Shown here one piece after another: positions 36,599 through 46,399 of a stretch of 64,000 nt of DNA. The first letter of the stretch is position 1; each line of letters begins with the position of its first letter. A program made the translations under genes and the position numbers. Below the pieces are notes generated by a model, which ran no database searches, was not told the DNA's origin, and worked only from the letters and a program-made list of their open reading frames with translations. The stretch covers positions 1 to 64,000 of the forward strand of contig NZ_JAJOZK010000010.1 of NCBI RefSeq assembly GCF_022419185.1, read 5' to 3'. Source of the stretch: Thermomonas flagellata (GTDB lineage Bacteria; Pseudomonadota; Gammaproteobacteria; Xanthomonadales; Xanthomonadaceae).

Positions 36599-39352
36599 TC
36601 ACTTGGTCTGCAGCGAGACGTCGTCGATCAGGAACGAGGTCGGCACCTGTGCGCCTTCGGTGCCGAGGAAGTACACCCGCACGGTCTTGCCGCGGTAGGC
36701 AGTCACGTCGAAGCTGCGCTGCACGTAGCTGCTGCCCTTGTTGAGGTTGGAATAGGTGGCCAGCGTGGTCAGCACCGCGTTGGAACTGTCGCGCAGCTGC
36801 ACCTTGAGGGTGTCGTAGGCGGTGGTGGTGCTGGTCTCGTCGCTGGCCACCCGCAGCCAGAAGGTCAGGATCGCCTGGGTCGCATTCGCGGGGATGCTGA
36901 CGGTCTGGTACAGGGTGTCGGTGCTGGCGCTGCCATAGCCGTTCAACCAGGCCTTCCAGCTGCCGGCGCGCGCGGGATAGCCCGGGTCGTTGGAGACCAC
37001 CCCGCTGGTGGCGGTCCAGTTGCTGCTGCCGGATTCGAAGCCGCCGTTGGCGATCCGCTCCACCGCGGGCGGGCTGTTGTCGACCGCAAAGCCAACTGCG
37101 GAGGATGTGCCGACGTTGCCGGCGGCATCGTAAGCCTTGGCCACCAGGGTGTGGCTGCCGTTGGCCAGGGTGGTCGAATCCACTGCCAGTGCATACGGCG
37201 CGCTGCTGTCGCTGCCGCGCAGGCTGCCATCGACCAGGAACTCCACCCGGGTCACGCCGACGTCGTCGCTGGCGGTGGCGGCCAGGGTGATGCTGCCGCT
37301 GCTGCCGCTCACGCTGGCGCTCACGCTCGGCGGGGTGGTGTCCGGCAGCGGGTTGCTGATGCTGAAGGCCACCGCGCTGGAAGTGGCGCTGTTGCCGGCG
37401 GCGTCGAAGGCCTTGGCGGTCAGGCTGTGGCTGCCGTTGGACAGTGCGGTCGAATCGTAGGCCAGCGACCACGGGGCGCTGGTGTCGGTGCCGACCAGCA
37501 CGCCGTCGATGCGGAACTCGACCTTGACCACCGCGACGTTGTCGCTGGCGCTGGCGGCGAGGGTGATGCTGCCGCTGCTGCCGCTGACGCTGGCGCTGAC
37601 GGTCGGCGGAGTGGTGTCCGTCGGCGGCGCGCTGAGCTGCTCCACCCACACCGGCGCCGACCACAGCCGCAGGCCGTTGGCCTGGGTCACCTGCACGTAG
37701 TAGAAGTGCTTGCCGGCGGCGGGAGTGAAGGTATAGCTACCGCTGCCCTCGGCCAGCTGGGTGACGCTGCCGTTGCGGCCCGGCACGCCCTCGAAGAACT
37801 GCACCCGCTGCGCGCTCTGGCCGCTGCTGCTGGCATAGTTCGCCACCAGCGTGAGCGCGCCAGAGTTGGTGAAGTTCTCGCCCATGATCCGCCCATTGGC
37901 GGTCAGCACCAGCTGTCCGGTGCGATCCTCGGTGGCGAACGTGCGCCGCGCGCGCAGGGCGTCGAAGAAGTTGGCCGGGGTCAGGGCCGCGCTGCTGGGC
38001 AGCAGCACGCCGGTGCGGTTGCTGAAGCTCAGGCCCCAGTTGGCGCAATGGTTGTCCTGGTTGCTGGCCGGCGCCAGCCGGTAGCCGGCCTCCAGCAGCT
38101 TGTTCCAGGCCGTCACGTAGCTGCTGCGCCCGGTTTCGCTCATCGTGGTGTTGGTGGAGAAGGCCGAGCTGTTGAGCACCTCCGCCAGCACCATCACCTC
38201 GGCACCGTTCGGATCGTAGGCCAGGGCCACGCCGTTGATCTGGAACTGGCCGCTGGTGGCCGGATGGTTGAACTGGCCGATCCAGCCGCGCTGCTTCATG
38301 GTCGCGTACAGCGCGGCGTAGTCGCTCTTGGGGGTCTCGACCCCGCCCAGCAGCTGCCCGGCGCCGTTCTTCTCCCAGGTCGCCAGCGCGTCGGGATTGA
38401 GGATGTTGAGGTGGCCGCCGTTGCTGATGACACCCCACTCCAGGCCGTACAGGGCCAGGAAGCCCGGGTTGGCGGCGCGGTAGCTCGCGGCTAGCTGCAG
38501 GCCGCTGTTGAAAAGCGCGTTGGCATTGGCCGGGGTCGCCGCGGCGTTGGTGCCGGTCGAGCCGTCGTACATGTGGTTGTGCTCGGAGGCGAGCAGGAAG
38601 TCGCCGCCAGCCTGGGTACGCATCATCGCGTAGGCCTCGCTCGGCCCCAGGGTCCCGGCCTGCGGGGTCTCCGCGCCGCCGCAGCTGGCCACCGGCACGC
38701 CGCCGTCGCTGTGGTTGGTCTGGCTGTGCAGGTTGCCGTAGTAGATCGTGTACGGCAGGCCGCCGGTGGCGGCGGCCAGGCTCTGGCGGGTGGGGGCGCC
38801 GGTGGCCGCGGCGGTGATCGCGCCGACCGCGAGCGGGCGGCTGGCGGGCATGCGCGCCTTCGGCACCCGCCCGAGCATCACGTCGTAGGTCTGCTCGACC
38901 ACTTCATCCGGGAAGGCGGCGAAGGCCTGGGCGATGCGCTGCTCGAGGCCGAGTCCGGCGTCCTCCGGCAGGCTGACCGTCGGCACCGCGCGCAGGCGCA
39001 CGCTGTAGTAGCCGGCGGCGAGTGGGCGCCCGTCCGCGGCGCGGCCGTCCCAGGCGGTGGCGACGCTGGCACGGCCGTGCTCCAGCCGGGTGATGCCGCG
39101 TTCGCCGGCGATCCGGCGGCCGGTCGGGTCCAGCACGTCGAGTGTCCACGCCGCGTGGGTGTGCGGGCCGGCCGCGGGATAGTCGAAGTCGAGCCGGATC
39201 GGCCAGCGTCCGGCGCGGGCCTGGAACGGCACTGCCAGGGTGGCGTCGAACTCGTAGTGGTCTGGATGGGCCAGCTCCCCGGCCAGCAGCGGGCCGGCGG
39301 AGAGGGCGAGCAGGCACGCCAGCAGGCGCGCGCGCAGCGTGGGCATGGGCAT
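36599..39352 (-). CDS. exported PHP-fold metallohydrolase with bacterial Ig repeats
   Basis: A 917-residue exported protein. The signal peptide covers about residues 1-24 (LLACLLALSAGPLLAG). A PHP/CehA-McbA-like domain follows, with metal-ligand candidates in YYGNLHSQTNHSDGG (His209, His214, Asp216), SEHNH (Glu257, His258, His260), GGHLN (His314), FNHPA (His363) and NQDNH (Asp433, His435). Two nearly identical Ig-like domains (residues 579-670 and 671-761) and a C-terminal carbohydrate-binding-like beta sandwich (GGFESGSSNWT to the end) complete it. CehA and McbA hydrolyse carbaryl, but the natural substrates of such proteins are largely unknown; phosphoester or sugar-linked substrates are possible. 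ATG 39352 or 39346 could be the start. Confidence 0.82.
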   Translation of the reverse strand: MPMPTLRARLLACLLALSAGPLLAGELAHPDHYEFDATLAVPFQARAGRWPIRLDFDYPAAGPHTHAAWTLDVLDPTGRRIAGERGITRLEHGRASVATAWDGRAADGRPLAAGYYSVRLRAVPTVSLPEDAGLGLEQRIAQAFAAFPDEVVEQTYDVMLGRVPKARMPASRPLAVGAITAAATGAPTRQSLAAATGGLPYTIYYGNLHSQTNHSDGGVPVASCGGAETPQAGTLGPSEAYAMMRTQAGGDFLLASEHNHMYDGSTGTNAAATPANANALFNSGLQLAASYRAANPGFLALYGLEWGVISNGGHLNILNPDALATWEKNGAGQLLGGVETPKSDYAALYATMKQRGWIGQFNHPATSGQFQINGVALAYDPNGAEVMVLAEVLNSSAFSTNTTMSETGRSSYVTAWNKLLEAGYRLAPASNQDNHCANWGLSFSNRTGVLLPSSAALTPANFFDALRARRTFATEDRTGQLVLTANGRIMGENFTNSGALTLVANYASSSGQSAQRVQFFEGVPGRNGSVTQLAEGSGSYTFTPAAGKHFYYVQVTQANGLRLWSAPVWVEQLSAPPTDTTPPTVSASVSGSSGSITLAASASDNVAVVKVEFRIDGVLVGTDTSAPWSLAYDSTALSNGSHSLTAKAFDAAGNSATSSAVAFSISNPLPDTTPPSVSASVSGSSGSITLAATASDDVGVTRVEFLVDGSLRGSDSSAPYALAVDSTTLANGSHTLVAKAYDAAGNVGTSSAVGFAVDNSPPAVERIANGGFESGSSNWTATSGVVSNDPGYPARAGSWKAWLNGYGSASTDTLYQTVSIPANATQAILTFWLRVASDETSTTTAYDTLKVQLRDSSNAVLTTLATYSNLNKGSSYVQRSFDVTAYRGKTVRVYFLGTEGAQVPTSFLIDDVSLQTK
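37070..37618 (-). repeat. tandem Ig-like domain repeat inside the PHP protein gene
   Basis: Two in-frame units of about 92 codons (37343-37618 and 37070-37342). Both begin DTTPP(T/S)VSASVSGSSGSI and contain the later elements VEF, DG, DS, NGSH, AKA and DAAGN. High identity suggests recent duplication or homogenisation. Repeat number is likely to vary between strains. Confidence 0.9.
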
Positions 39353-39455
39353 GGTCGCAGTGTCCCCAGTGTGGGCCCGCGTCCGTGCAGGCGATGAAGG
39401 CATCCCCCGAAGGCCGCGCAGGATGGGCGGCCGATGTGACGCGGCGATGACGGCG

Positions 39456-40070
39456 CTAGCTGGCGCCGAGCAGACCGGCGGCGGCATCGGCCATGGCGCG
39501 GCGGGCGAACACGAAATCCCACAGGCTGCCGCCCAGCTGCCGCCACAGTACCGCGGCGCGCAGCGCCGCCAGCAGCAGGGCGCGGATCTCGGCGATGACC
39601 CCGGCCTGCGACAGGTAGTGCGGATTGCCCTGGACCATGATCCGCGGGCGCAGGGTGCTCAGGGTGTCCGCGTACAGCCGCGCCAGCGCGCCGATCACGT
39701 CCGGGTGGGTGCTGCCGTCGCGCACGGCCTGGCCCTGCAGCAGGCGCAGGCTGTTGCGCACCCGTTCCACCATCGCCGGCTGGGCCACGAAGCGGCGCTC
39801 CAGCTGCAGCACCGCCAGCGCGAGCCGGGTGACCGCCTCGTCCTTGCCCTCGCGCGCCAGTTGCGCACGCAGCAGGCGCAGCCCGGGCTGCAGCGCCGCC
39901 ACCCCGCCGAGCGCGCTGGCGGTGTCCGGGGCGTCGATCCGGAACACGCTGTCCAGCGCCACCTGCAGTTGCGCACTGTCGCCCTGGCCGGTATCGGCGA
40001 CCCGGCGCACCTGCGCCAGCGCCTGCAGCAGCGCGGCCAGCGCCAGCACGCGGTCTTCGTATTCGCTCAT
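39456..40070 (-). CDS. hflD: HflD-family protein
   Basis: A 204-residue, mostly helical protein of the HflD family, peripheral to the inner membrane. E. coli HflD binds phage lambda CII and lowers lysogenisation; its normal role is unclear. Typical segments are [40 protein letters not shown] and [23 protein letters not shown] 40070 overlaps the mnmA stop codon (ATGA), the usual mnmA-hflD arrangement. Confidence 0.92.
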   Translation of the reverse strand: MSEYEDRVLALAALLQALAQVRRVADTGQGDSAQLQVALDSVFRIDAPDTASALGGVAALQPGLRLLRAQLAREGKDEAVTRLALAVLQLERRFVAQPAMVERVRNSLRLLQGQAVRDGSTHPDVIGALARLYADTLSTLRPRIMVQGNPHYLSQAGVIAEIRALLLAALRAAVLWRQLGGSLWDFVFARRAMADAAAGLLGAS

Positions 40071-41185
40071 GCACTCCCACTCCGCTGATCGGGCAGGGCC
40101 GGGGCATCGGTCGCGGCGATCACCGCGCCGCCCAGGCACAGCTCTCCATCGTAGAGCACCAGCGACTGCCCGGGGGTCACCGCGCGCTGCGCGCGCGCGA
40201 AGCGGACCCGGATCCGGCCGTCGTCCAGCACCTCCACCTCGCAGGCCTCCTCCGGCTGCCGGTAGCGGGTCTGCGCGCCGCAGGCGAAGCGCGCCGCCGG
40301 CGGGGCGCCGGCGATCCAGTGCGCGGGCTCGGTCCACAGCTGGCGCGACTGCAGCCACGGCGAGTCGTGGCCCTGGTCGACGTAGAGCACGTTGCCGGCC
40401 ACGTCCTTGCCGACCACGAACCAGGGTGCCTGCGGGCGCCCGCGCACGCCGCCGATCTGCAGCCCCTCGCGCTGGCCGAGGGTGAAGAAGAACACCCCCG
40501 GGTGGGTGCCCACGGCCTGCCCGTCCGGGGTTCGGATCGGGCCGGGCCGGGCCGGCAGGTAGCGCGCGAGGAAGCCGCGGAAGTCGCGCTCGCCGATGAA
40601 GCAGATCCCGGTGGAATCCTTCTTGGCCGCGGTCGGCAGGCCGGCCGCGGCGGCGATCCGGCGCACCTCGCCCTTCTCGAGCTCGCCCAGCGGGAAGCAG
40701 GTCGCCTCCAGCTGCGCCTGCCCGAGCTGGTGCAGGAAATAGCTCTGGTCCTTGCCGCGGTCGCGCGCGCGCAGCAGGCAGGCGCGGCTGCCGCGGCGCT
40801 CCACCCGCGCATAGTGGCCGGTGGCAATGCGCTCGCCGCCCAGTTCGCGCGCGGCGGCGAGGAAATGCTTGAACTTGATCTCGCGGTTGCACAGCACGTC
40901 CGGGTTGGGCGTGCGCCCGGCCGCGTACTCGTCGAGGAAATGGCGGAACACGCCGTCCCAGTACTCGCGCGAGAAGTCGCGGAAGCGGATCGGGATGCCG
41001 AGCCGCCCGGCCACTGCCACCGCGTCGCGGCGGTCCTCCTCGGCGCGGCACTCGCCGCTGCCGTCGTCCGCCCAGTTCTGCATGAACAGACCGATGACCG
41101 GGTGGCCGGCGTCGCGCAGGCGCAAAGCCGCGACCGAGGAATCCACCCCGCCGGACAGCCCGACCACTACCCGCGGCAGGCTCAT
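40067..41185 (-). CDS. mnmA: tRNA-specific 2-thiouridylase MnmA
   Basis: A 372-residue enzyme that thiolates U34 of tRNA-Lys, -Glu and -Gln. The PP-loop is [17 protein letters not shown]. The catalytic cysteines are in [12 protein letters not shown] and [12 protein letters not shown]. The interaction segment [11 protein letters not shown] and the C-terminal beta-barrel are intact. ATG 41185 overlaps the stop codon of the upstream nudix gene, so nudix-mnmA-hflD form an operon. Confidence 0.96.
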   Translation of the reverse strand: MSLPRVVVGLSGGVDSSVAALRLRDAGHPVIGLFMQNWADDGSGECRAEEDRRDAVAVAGRLGIPIRFRDFSREYWDGVFRHFLDEYAAGRTPNPDVLCNREIKFKHFLAAARELGGERIATGHYARVERRGSRACLLRARDRGKDQSYFLHQLGQAQLEATCFPLGELEKGEVRRIAAAAGLPTAAKKDSTGICFIGERDFRGFLARYLPARPGPIRTPDGQAVGTHPGVFFFTLGQREGLQIGGVRGRPQAPWFVVGKDVAGNVLYVDQGHDSPWLQSRQLWTEPAHWIAGAPPAARFACGAQTRYRQPEEACEVEVLDDGRIRVRFARAQRAVTPGQSLVLYDGELCLGGAVIAATDAPALPDQRSGSA

Positions 41186-41646
41186 GCCAGCGACTGCACC
41201 GCGTCCAGCGGGTGCCGGCACCCGCCGAGGAAATCCGCGGCGACCCGCCACACCAGCGGGCTGCGGTGGCGCGCGGCCTGCGCCTGCAGTTCCTGCGGGG
41301 TCAGCCAGAGCGCGCGCTCGATGCCGGCATCCAGCGTCGCTCCGGGGACTTCCCGCAGCGGCACGGCCGCAAACGCGAAGCGCAGGTAGTGGCGGCCGGT
41401 CTCGGGGGCCTTCCACTGGTAGGCCCCGATCCAGGCGGTCAGGCATACCTGCCAGCCGGTTTCCTCCAGGGTCTCGCGCAGCGCGGCGGCCTGCAGGCTC
41501 TCGTCCGGCTCCAGGTGCCCGGCCGGCTGGTTCAGCACCAGGCGACCGCCGATCCGCTCCTCGACGCACAGCAGGCGGCCGTCGCGCGCCACCACGGTGG
41601 CCACGGTGACGTCCGGCTGCCAGACAGAAGGGCGGGCGGCGCTCAT
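41182..41646 (-). CDS. Nudix hydrolase (NudJ-like)
   Basis: A 154-residue Nudix protein. The Nudix box is complete (GHLEPDESL, then [12 protein letters not shown]), preceded by [20 protein letters not shown] and the QPAG motif typical of NudJ, a phosphatase acting on nucleoside tri- and diphosphates and thiamine pyrophosphate precursors. In many gammaproteobacteria nudJ lies directly upstream of mnmA-hflD, as here (overlap of four bases), which supports the assignment. Confidence 0.88.
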   Translation of the reverse strand: MSAARPSVWQPDVTVATVVARDGRLLCVEERIGGRLVLNQPAGHLEPDESLQAAALRETLEETGWQVCLTAWIGAYQWKAPETGRHYLRFAFAAVPLREVPGATLDAGIERALWLTPQELQAQAARHRSPLVWRVAADFLGGCRHPLDAVQSLA

Positions 41647-41743
41647 GGCCGTCCGCGCGGGCGCGCCCGGCGCGCTTGAGTCGCTGCATGCATGGCCCCA
41701 TTGTCCGGATCGCCGGTGTCGCCGTCCATGCGGCGCGGCTTCG

Positions 41744-41749
41744 TATAAT
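41744..41749 (+). promoter_or_regulatory. -10 element for clpS, predicting a leaderless mRNA
   Basis: A perfect TATAAT ends 7 bases before the clpS ATG (41757). A transcript starting 7 bases after the -10 would begin at the start codon. No good -35 hexamer is present 17 bases upstream (GCCGTC), and there is no Shine-Dalgarno sequence. Confidence 0.6.
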
Positions 41750-41756
41750 CGCCACG

Positions 41757-42086
41757 ATGAGCGACCCGACCCGCCCGAGCGGACCGCAGCACGAGCACGG
41801 CACCGTGGTCGCGCCGGCGCGCCCGGATCTGGCGCGTCCGCCGCTATATTCGGTGCTGCTGCTCAACGACGACTACACCCCGATGGACTTCGTGGTCGAC
41901 GTACTGATGCGCTTCTTCGCGATGGATCTGGAGAAGGCCACCCAGGTCATGCTGCACGTGCATACCCGCGGGCGCGGGGTGTGCGGGGTGTTCACCCGCG
42001 AGATCGCCGAGACCAAGGTCGCCCAGGTCAATGATTACGCGCGGATGAACCAGCACCCGCTGCTGTGCACGATGGAACGGGCCTGA
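41757..42086 (+). CDS. clpS: ClpS, N-end-rule adaptor for ClpA
   Basis: A 109-residue ClpS. After a flexible N-terminus of about 28 residues comes the core: [20 protein letters not shown], which binds the N-degron through the Asn-Asp-Asp and Met region, and [19 protein letters not shown]. It delivers proteins with destabilising N-terminal residues to ClpAP. It lies directly upstream of clpA. The Aat transferase that creates such residues is encoded 3.6 kb away. Confidence 0.95.
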   Translation: MSDPTRPSGPQHEHGTVVAPARPDLARPPLYSVLLLNDDYTPMDFVVDVLMRFFAMDLEKATQVMLHVHTRGRGVCGVFTREIAETKVAQVNDYARMNQHPLLCTMERA

Positions 42087-42100
42087 TCCGCATCCGGCAC

Positions 42101-42129
42101 TTGCCCGCCGGCCGTAAGCGCCCTACATA
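42101..42129 (+). promoter_or_regulatory. clpA promoter
   Basis: TTGCCC (42101-42106) and TACATA (42124-42129) are exactly 17 bases apart in the clpS-clpA gap. A CGGGAGG ribosome-binding site follows 11 bases before ATG 42158, so clpA, unlike clpS, has a normal leader. Confidence 0.55.
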
Positions 42130-42157
42130 AGGGATCAGACGACCGGGAGGCTCCGCC

Positions 42158-44440
42158 ATGTTCAGCAAGGACCTCGAGCACAGCATCGGCCAGTGCTACA
42201 AGCGCGCGCGCGAGGCGCGCCACGAGTTCATGACCGTCGAGCACCTGCTGCTGGCGCTGCTCGACAACCCCTCGGCCGAGGCCGTGCTGCAGGCGGTCGG
42301 CGCCGACCTGCCGCGCCTGCGGCGCGAGCTGGAGGAGGCGATCCGCACCTCGGTCAACGTGCTGCCCGAGGACGACGGCCGCGATACCCAGCCCACCCTC
42401 GGGTTCCAGCGCGTGCTGCAGCGCGCGGTCTACCACGTGCAGTCCTCCGGCAAGAAGGAGGTGACCGGCGCCAACGTGCTGGTGGCCATCTTCGGCGAGA
42501 AGGACTCACATGCCGTGTATTTCCTCAACCAGCAGGACGTGCACCGGCTCGACGTGGTCAACTACATTTCGCACGGGATCAGCCGCCACGGCGAGGCGCC
42601 GTCCGGCCCGGCGGCCGAGGGCGAGGGCAAAGCCGAGTCCGGCGCGGATGCCGAGGGCAAGGGCGATCCGCTGGCGGAATTCGCCAGCAACCTCAACGCG
42701 CAGGCGATGGCGGGCAAGATCGACCCGCTGGTCGGGCGCGCGGAGGAGATCGAGCGCACCATCCAGGTTCTGTGCCGCCGGCGCAAGAACAACCCGCTGT
42801 ACGTGGGCGAGGCCGGGGTCGGCAAGACCGCGTTGGCCGAGGGTCTGGCCAAGCGGATCGTGGACGGCGAGGTGCCGGAGGTACTGGCCGACGCGGTGAT
42901 CTACTCGCTCGACCTCGGCGCGCTGGTGGCCGGCACCAAGTACCGCGGCGACTTCGAGAAGCGCCTGAAGGGCGTGCTCGCGGCGCTCAAGAAGATCCCG
43001 CACGCGATCCTGTTCATCGACGAGATCCACACCATCATCGGCGCCGGCTCCGCCAGCGGCGGGACCATGGACGCCTCGAACCTGATCAAGCCGATGCTGG
43101 CCAACGGCGAGCTGCGCTGCATCGGCTCCACCACCTTCCAGGAGTACCGCGGCATCTTCGAGAAGGACCGCGCGCTGGCGCGGCGCTTCCAGAAGATCGA
43201 CATCACCGAGCCGACCGTGGGCGAGGCGATCGCGATCCTGCAGGGGCTCAAGCCCAAGTACGAGGCCCACCACGGCGTCAGCTACGCGGACGAGGCGATC
43301 AAGGCCGCGGTGGACCTCTCGGTCCGGCACATCGGCGACCGCCTGCTGCCGGACAAGGCGATCGACGTGATCGACGAGGCCGGCGCGCGCCAGCGCCTGC
43401 TGCCGCCGGAGACCCGCAAGAGCCTGATCGACGTGGAGGAGATCGAGACCATCGTGGCCAAGATGGCGCGCATCCCGGCCAAGCAGGTCAGCGCTTCCGA
43501 CAAGGACGTGCTGCAGCACCTGGAGCGCAACCTGCGCATGGTCATCTTCGGCCAGGACGAGGCGATCGCGACCCTGTCCGCCGCGATCAAGCTCTCGCGC
43601 TCCGGGCTTGGCAACCCGGACAAGCCGATCGGCAGCTTCCTGTTCGCCGGTCCGACCGGGGTCGGCAAGACCGAGGTCACCCGCCAGCTGGCGATGCAGC
43701 TCGGGATCGAGCTGGTACGCTTTGACATGAGCGAGTACATGGAGCCGCACTCGGTCAGCCGCCTGATCGGCGCGCCGCCCGGCTACGTCGGCTTCGACCA
43801 GGGCGGGCTGCTGACCGAGAAGATCGTCAAGACCCCGCACTGCGTGCTGCTGCTCGACGAGATCGAGAAGGCGCACCCGGACATCTTCAACATCCTGCTG
43901 CAGGTCATGGACCGCGGGGTGCTGACCGACACCAACGGGCGCGAGGCCAATTTCCGCAACGTGATCCTGGTGATGACCACCAACGCCGGCGCCGCGCAGG
44001 CCGCGCGCCGCAGCATCGGCTTCACCCGCCAGGACCACAGCACGGACGCGATGGAGGTGATCCGGCGCAGCTTCAGCCCGGAGTTCCGCAACCGCCTGGA
44101 CGCGATCGTGCAGTTCCAGCCGCTGGGCATGGACCATATCCTGCGGGTGGTGGACAAGTTCCTGATCGAGCTGGAGATGCAGTTGCACGAGAAGCAGGTC
44201 GCCCTGGCCGCCACCCCGGCCGCGCGCGAGTGGCTGGCGCAGCACGGCTTCGACCCGCTGATGGGCGCGCGCCCGATGGCGCGCCTGATCCAGGACAAGA
44301 TCAAGCGCCCGCTGGCCGACGAGCTGCTGTTCGGGCGGCTGGTGAACGGCGGCCGGGTCGGGCTGGACGTGGTCGCCGGCGAACTGGCGCTGGACGTGCA
44401 GGCCGAGCCGGAGGCGCTGCTGCCGGCGGTGGTGGAGTAA
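42158..44440 (+). CDS. clpA: ClpA, ATPase subunit of the ClpAP protease
   Basis: A 760-residue Hsp100 unfoldase. The N-terminal domain (about 1-145) docks ClpS. The first AAA+ module has Walker [15 protein letters not shown] (about residue 217) and Walker [13 protein letters not shown]. The second has Walker [16 protein letters not shown] (about 497) and Walker [15 protein letters not shown]. The IGF-type ClpP loop reads [11 protein letters not shown]. All motifs are intact. clpP is not in this window. Confidence 0.97.
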   Translation: MFSKDLEHSIGQCYKRAREARHEFMTVEHLLLALLDNPSAEAVLQAVGADLPRLRRELEEAIRTSVNVLPEDDGRDTQPTLGFQRVLQRAVYHVQSSGKKEVTGANVLVAIFGEKDSHAVYFLNQQDVHRLDVVNYISHGISRHGEAPSGPAAEGEGKAESGADAEGKGDPLAEFASNLNAQAMAGKIDPLVGRAEEIERTIQVLCRRRKNNPLYVGEAGVGKTALAEGLAKRIVDGEVPEVLADAVIYSLDLGALVAGTKYRGDFEKRLKGVLAALKKIPHAILFIDEIHTIIGAGSASGGTMDASNLIKPMLANGELRCIGSTTFQEYRGIFEKDRALARRFQKIDITEPTVGEAIAILQGLKPKYEAHHGVSYADEAIKAAVDLSVRHIGDRLLPDKAIDVIDEAGARQRLLPPETRKSLIDVEEIETIVAKMARIPAKQVSASDKDVLQHLERNLRMVIFGQDEAIATLSAAIKLSRSGLGNPDKPIGSFLFAGPTGVGKTEVTRQLAMQLGIELVRFDMSEYMEPHSVSRLIGAPPGYVGFDQGGLLTEKIVKTPHCVLLLDEIEKAHPDIFNILLQVMDRGVLTDTNGREANFRNVILVMTTNAGAAQAARRSIGFTRQDHSTDAMEVIRRSFSPEFRNRLDAIVQFQPLGMDHILRVVDKFLIELEMQLHEKQVALAATPAAREWLAQHGFDPLMGARPMARLIQDKIKRPLADELLFGRLVNGGRVGLDVVAGELALDVQAEPEALLPAVVE

Positions 44441-44496
44441 GCCGCCGCCGCGCATGGGCGCGCGGCGTCCGCTGCGCCCAGGCCCAGACCTGGCGC

Positions 44497-45213
44497 TCAG
44501 CCCTGGGTGCTGGTCTCCCAGGTCGCATGTTCGACCCCGGGCAGGTGCGCCAGGCGCTGGACCAGGGCATCCATCTCGCGCGGATCGACCGCGGTGCTGA
44601 CCAGGGTCGCGACCAGTTCCACCTGATCCTCGGCCCGTTCGTGCGCGATCACGTCGCCGGCCGGGTAGTGCGCGGCCTCCAGCGCCTCCTGCAATTGCTC
44701 GCGCACGGTCGGCAGCGCCTCCTGATCGGTGGTCAGGCGCACCTCGTAGGTGGCTTCCAGCGACTGCTCGTCCAGCGGGATGCGGTTGATCGCATTCACC
44801 AGCGGCCGCAGCAGGGTGTTGCCGGCGATCACGAACAGGGTCAGCAGCGTGCCCTCGGCCAGCATGTCGGCGCCGGTGCAGCAGCCGACCGCGGCCGAGC
44901 ACCAGAGCGTGGCCGCGGTGTTGAGCCCGCGCACGTTCATGCCTTCCTTCATGATCACGCCGGCGCCGAGGAAGCCGATCCCGGACACCACGTAGGCGAT
45001 CACCCGCACCGCCTCGACCGGGCCGGCGATGCGCATGCCGAGATCCACGAAGGCGGCGGCGCCGACCGCGACCAGGACGTTGGTACGCAGCCCGGCGGTG
45101 CGCTGGCGGTACTGCCGCTCCGCGCCGATCAGGGTGCCGAGCACGAACGCGGCCGCCAGGCTCGCCAGGGTGTCGGCGAACGCGGCGGACTGGAAGGTGT
45201 CGAAGGCGCGCAT
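44497..45213 (-). CDS. MgtC/SapB-family membrane protein
   Basis: A 238-residue inner-membrane protein. The N-terminal MgtC domain has about four to five membrane helices and the family motif LIGAERQYRQRTAGLRTNVLV, then VVSGIGFLGAGVIMKEG and RGLNTAATLWCSAAVGCC. The C-terminal half (from about residue 150) is a soluble ACT-like domain. MgtC proteins support survival at low magnesium and in acid in some pathogens and influence the F-ATPase; the branch here is a common housekeeping type. It stands alone, convergent with clpA. Confidence 0.88.
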   Translation of the reverse strand: MRAFDTFQSAAFADTLASLAAAFVLGTLIGAERQYRQRTAGLRTNVLVAVGAAAFVDLGMRIAGPVEAVRVIAYVVSGIGFLGAGVIMKEGMNVRGLNTAATLWCSAAVGCCTGADMLAEGTLLTLFVIAGNTLLRPLVNAINRIPLDEQSLEATYEVRLTTDQEALPTVREQLQEALEAAHYPAGDVIAHERAEDQVELVATLVSTAVDPREMDALVQRLAHLPGVEHATWETSTQG

Positions 45214-45266
45214 GGGACGGCTCCGGGCGGGCTGGGCGGGGCGCTGCACCCTAGCGCAGCGGACAG

Positions 45267-45290
45267 CAAAAAAGCGACCTCGCGGCCGCT
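45267..45290 (-). terminator. rho-independent terminator of infA
   Basis: On the minus strand, AGCGGCC and GGTCGCT form a 7-bp stem (one G-U pair) with a GCGA loop, directly followed by six T residues. It lies 42 bases after the infA stop codon. Confidence 0.85.
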
Positions 45291-45332
45291 TTGTTCAGGC
45301 TCGCCGGGCAAAGCTCCGGCAGTGGCCGGCCA

Positions 45333-45551
45333 TCAACGATGGCGATACGTGATGCGCCCCTTGGTCAGGTCGTACGGGGTCATCTCCACCTTGACCCGGT
45401 CGCCGGTCAGGATGCGGATGTAGTTCTTGCGCATCCGCCCGGAGATGTGGGCGATGATTTCGTGGCCGTTCTCGAGCTTGACCCGGAACATGGTGTTCGG
45501 CAGGGTTTCGGAGATGGTGCCTTCGAATTCGATGACGTCGTCTTTCGCCAT
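45333..45551 (-). CDS. infA: translation initiation factor IF-1
   Basis: A 72-residue IF-1 with the S1/OB fold: [40 protein letters not shown] and [20 protein letters not shown]. The length matches E. coli exactly. It blocks the A site during initiation. It has its own promoter and terminator and is next to aat, as in E. coli, where infA, aat and clpA are close neighbours. Confidence 0.98.
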   Translation of the reverse strand: MAKDDVIEFEGTISETLPNTMFRVKLENGHEIIAHISGRMRKNYIRILTGDRVKVEMTPYDLTKGRITYRHR

Positions 45552-45598
45552 GGGCTCAAGGATGCGGAGGGTGTCCGGGCCGGGCCCGGAAGGCGCGC

Positions 45599-45627
45599 AT
45601 TCTGCCACGCGCGGGCACGGCTTGCAA
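45599..45627 (-). promoter_or_regulatory. infA promoter
   Basis: On the minus strand, TTGCAA (45622-45627) and CAGAAT (45599-45604) are exactly 17 bases apart, in the gap between aat and infA. A small inverted repeat CGGCTT/AAGCCG (about 45619-45636) overlaps the -35 and may act as the aat terminator. Confidence 0.65.
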
Positions 45628-45649
45628 AAAAGCCGTTAAGGCCGCGCAC

Positions 45650-46399
45650 TCAGCCGGGTGTCGAAGCGATCACCTCCGCCGCCGGCAGCGTGCCGAAGGC
45701 CTGCGTCCACGGCCCGGTCCGCCCCGGCGCATCGCGCAGCCGCGCCAGCGCGGCGAGGTAGTCGGCGCGCGGCCAGGTCTCCACCCCCAGACGGCGGGTA
45801 TGCGCATTGGGCACCTGGGCGTCGAGCAGCGGCCAGCCCCAGCCGTGCAGGCACCGGCACAGCGCGGCCAGCGCCAGCGTGGACGCGCCGGATGCCGCCG
45901 AATACATGCTGTCGCCGCAGAACACGTGACCGACCGCGATCCCGAACAGACCGCCGACCAGCCGCCCGTCGGCATCGAACACCTCGATGCTGTGGGCATG
46001 CCCCAGCCGGTGCAGCTCGCGGTAGGCCGCCTGCATCCCGGCGGTGATCCAGGTGCCGCCGGACTGGCCGGCGCGCGGGGCCGCGCAGCCGGCGACGACC
46101 TCCGCGAACGCGGTGTCGGCACGCACCTGCCAGCCGCTGTGGCGCAGGCGCCGGCGCAGGCGGGTGGACAGGTGCACGCCGTCGGTGCGGAACACCGCGC
46201 GCCGCGACGGGCTCCACCACAGGATCGGCTCGTCCTCCGAGAACCACGGGAAGATGCCGCTGCGGTAGGCGTTGAGGAAGCGCGCGGGCGAGAGGTCGCC
46301 GCCGGCCGCGAGCAGGCCGTCCGGCTCGGCCAGCGCCCGCTCCGGCGGCGGGAACGGCGCCTCGGGATCGGGCCCCAGCCACGGCACCGGCAGCCTCAC
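45650..46399 (-). CDS. aat: leucyl/phenylalanyl-tRNA-protein transferase Aat
   Basis: A 249-residue enzyme that adds Leu or Phe to N-terminal Lys or Arg and so makes ClpS-ClpAP substrates. Motifs: EPDGLLAAGGDLSPARFLNA, YRSGIFPWFSEDEPILWWSP and EVFDADGRLVGGLFGIAVG, then FCGDSMYSAASGASTLALAA. The start is GTG 46399, overlapping the TGA of the upstream gene (GTGA); no ATG fits the conserved N-terminus. Together with clpS and clpA nearby it completes an N-end-rule module. Confidence 0.94.
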   Translation of the reverse strand: MRLPVPWLGPDPEAPFPPPERALAEPDGLLAAGGDLSPARFLNAYRSGIFPWFSEDEPILWWSPSRRAVFRTDGVHLSTRLRRRLRHSGWQVRADTAFAEVVAGCAAPRAGQSGGTWITAGMQAAYRELHRLGHAHSIEVFDADGRLVGGLFGIAVGHVFCGDSMYSAASGASTLALAALCRCLHGWGWPLLDAQVPNAHTRRLGVETWPRADYLAALARLRDAPGRTGPWTQAFGTLPAAEVIASTPG

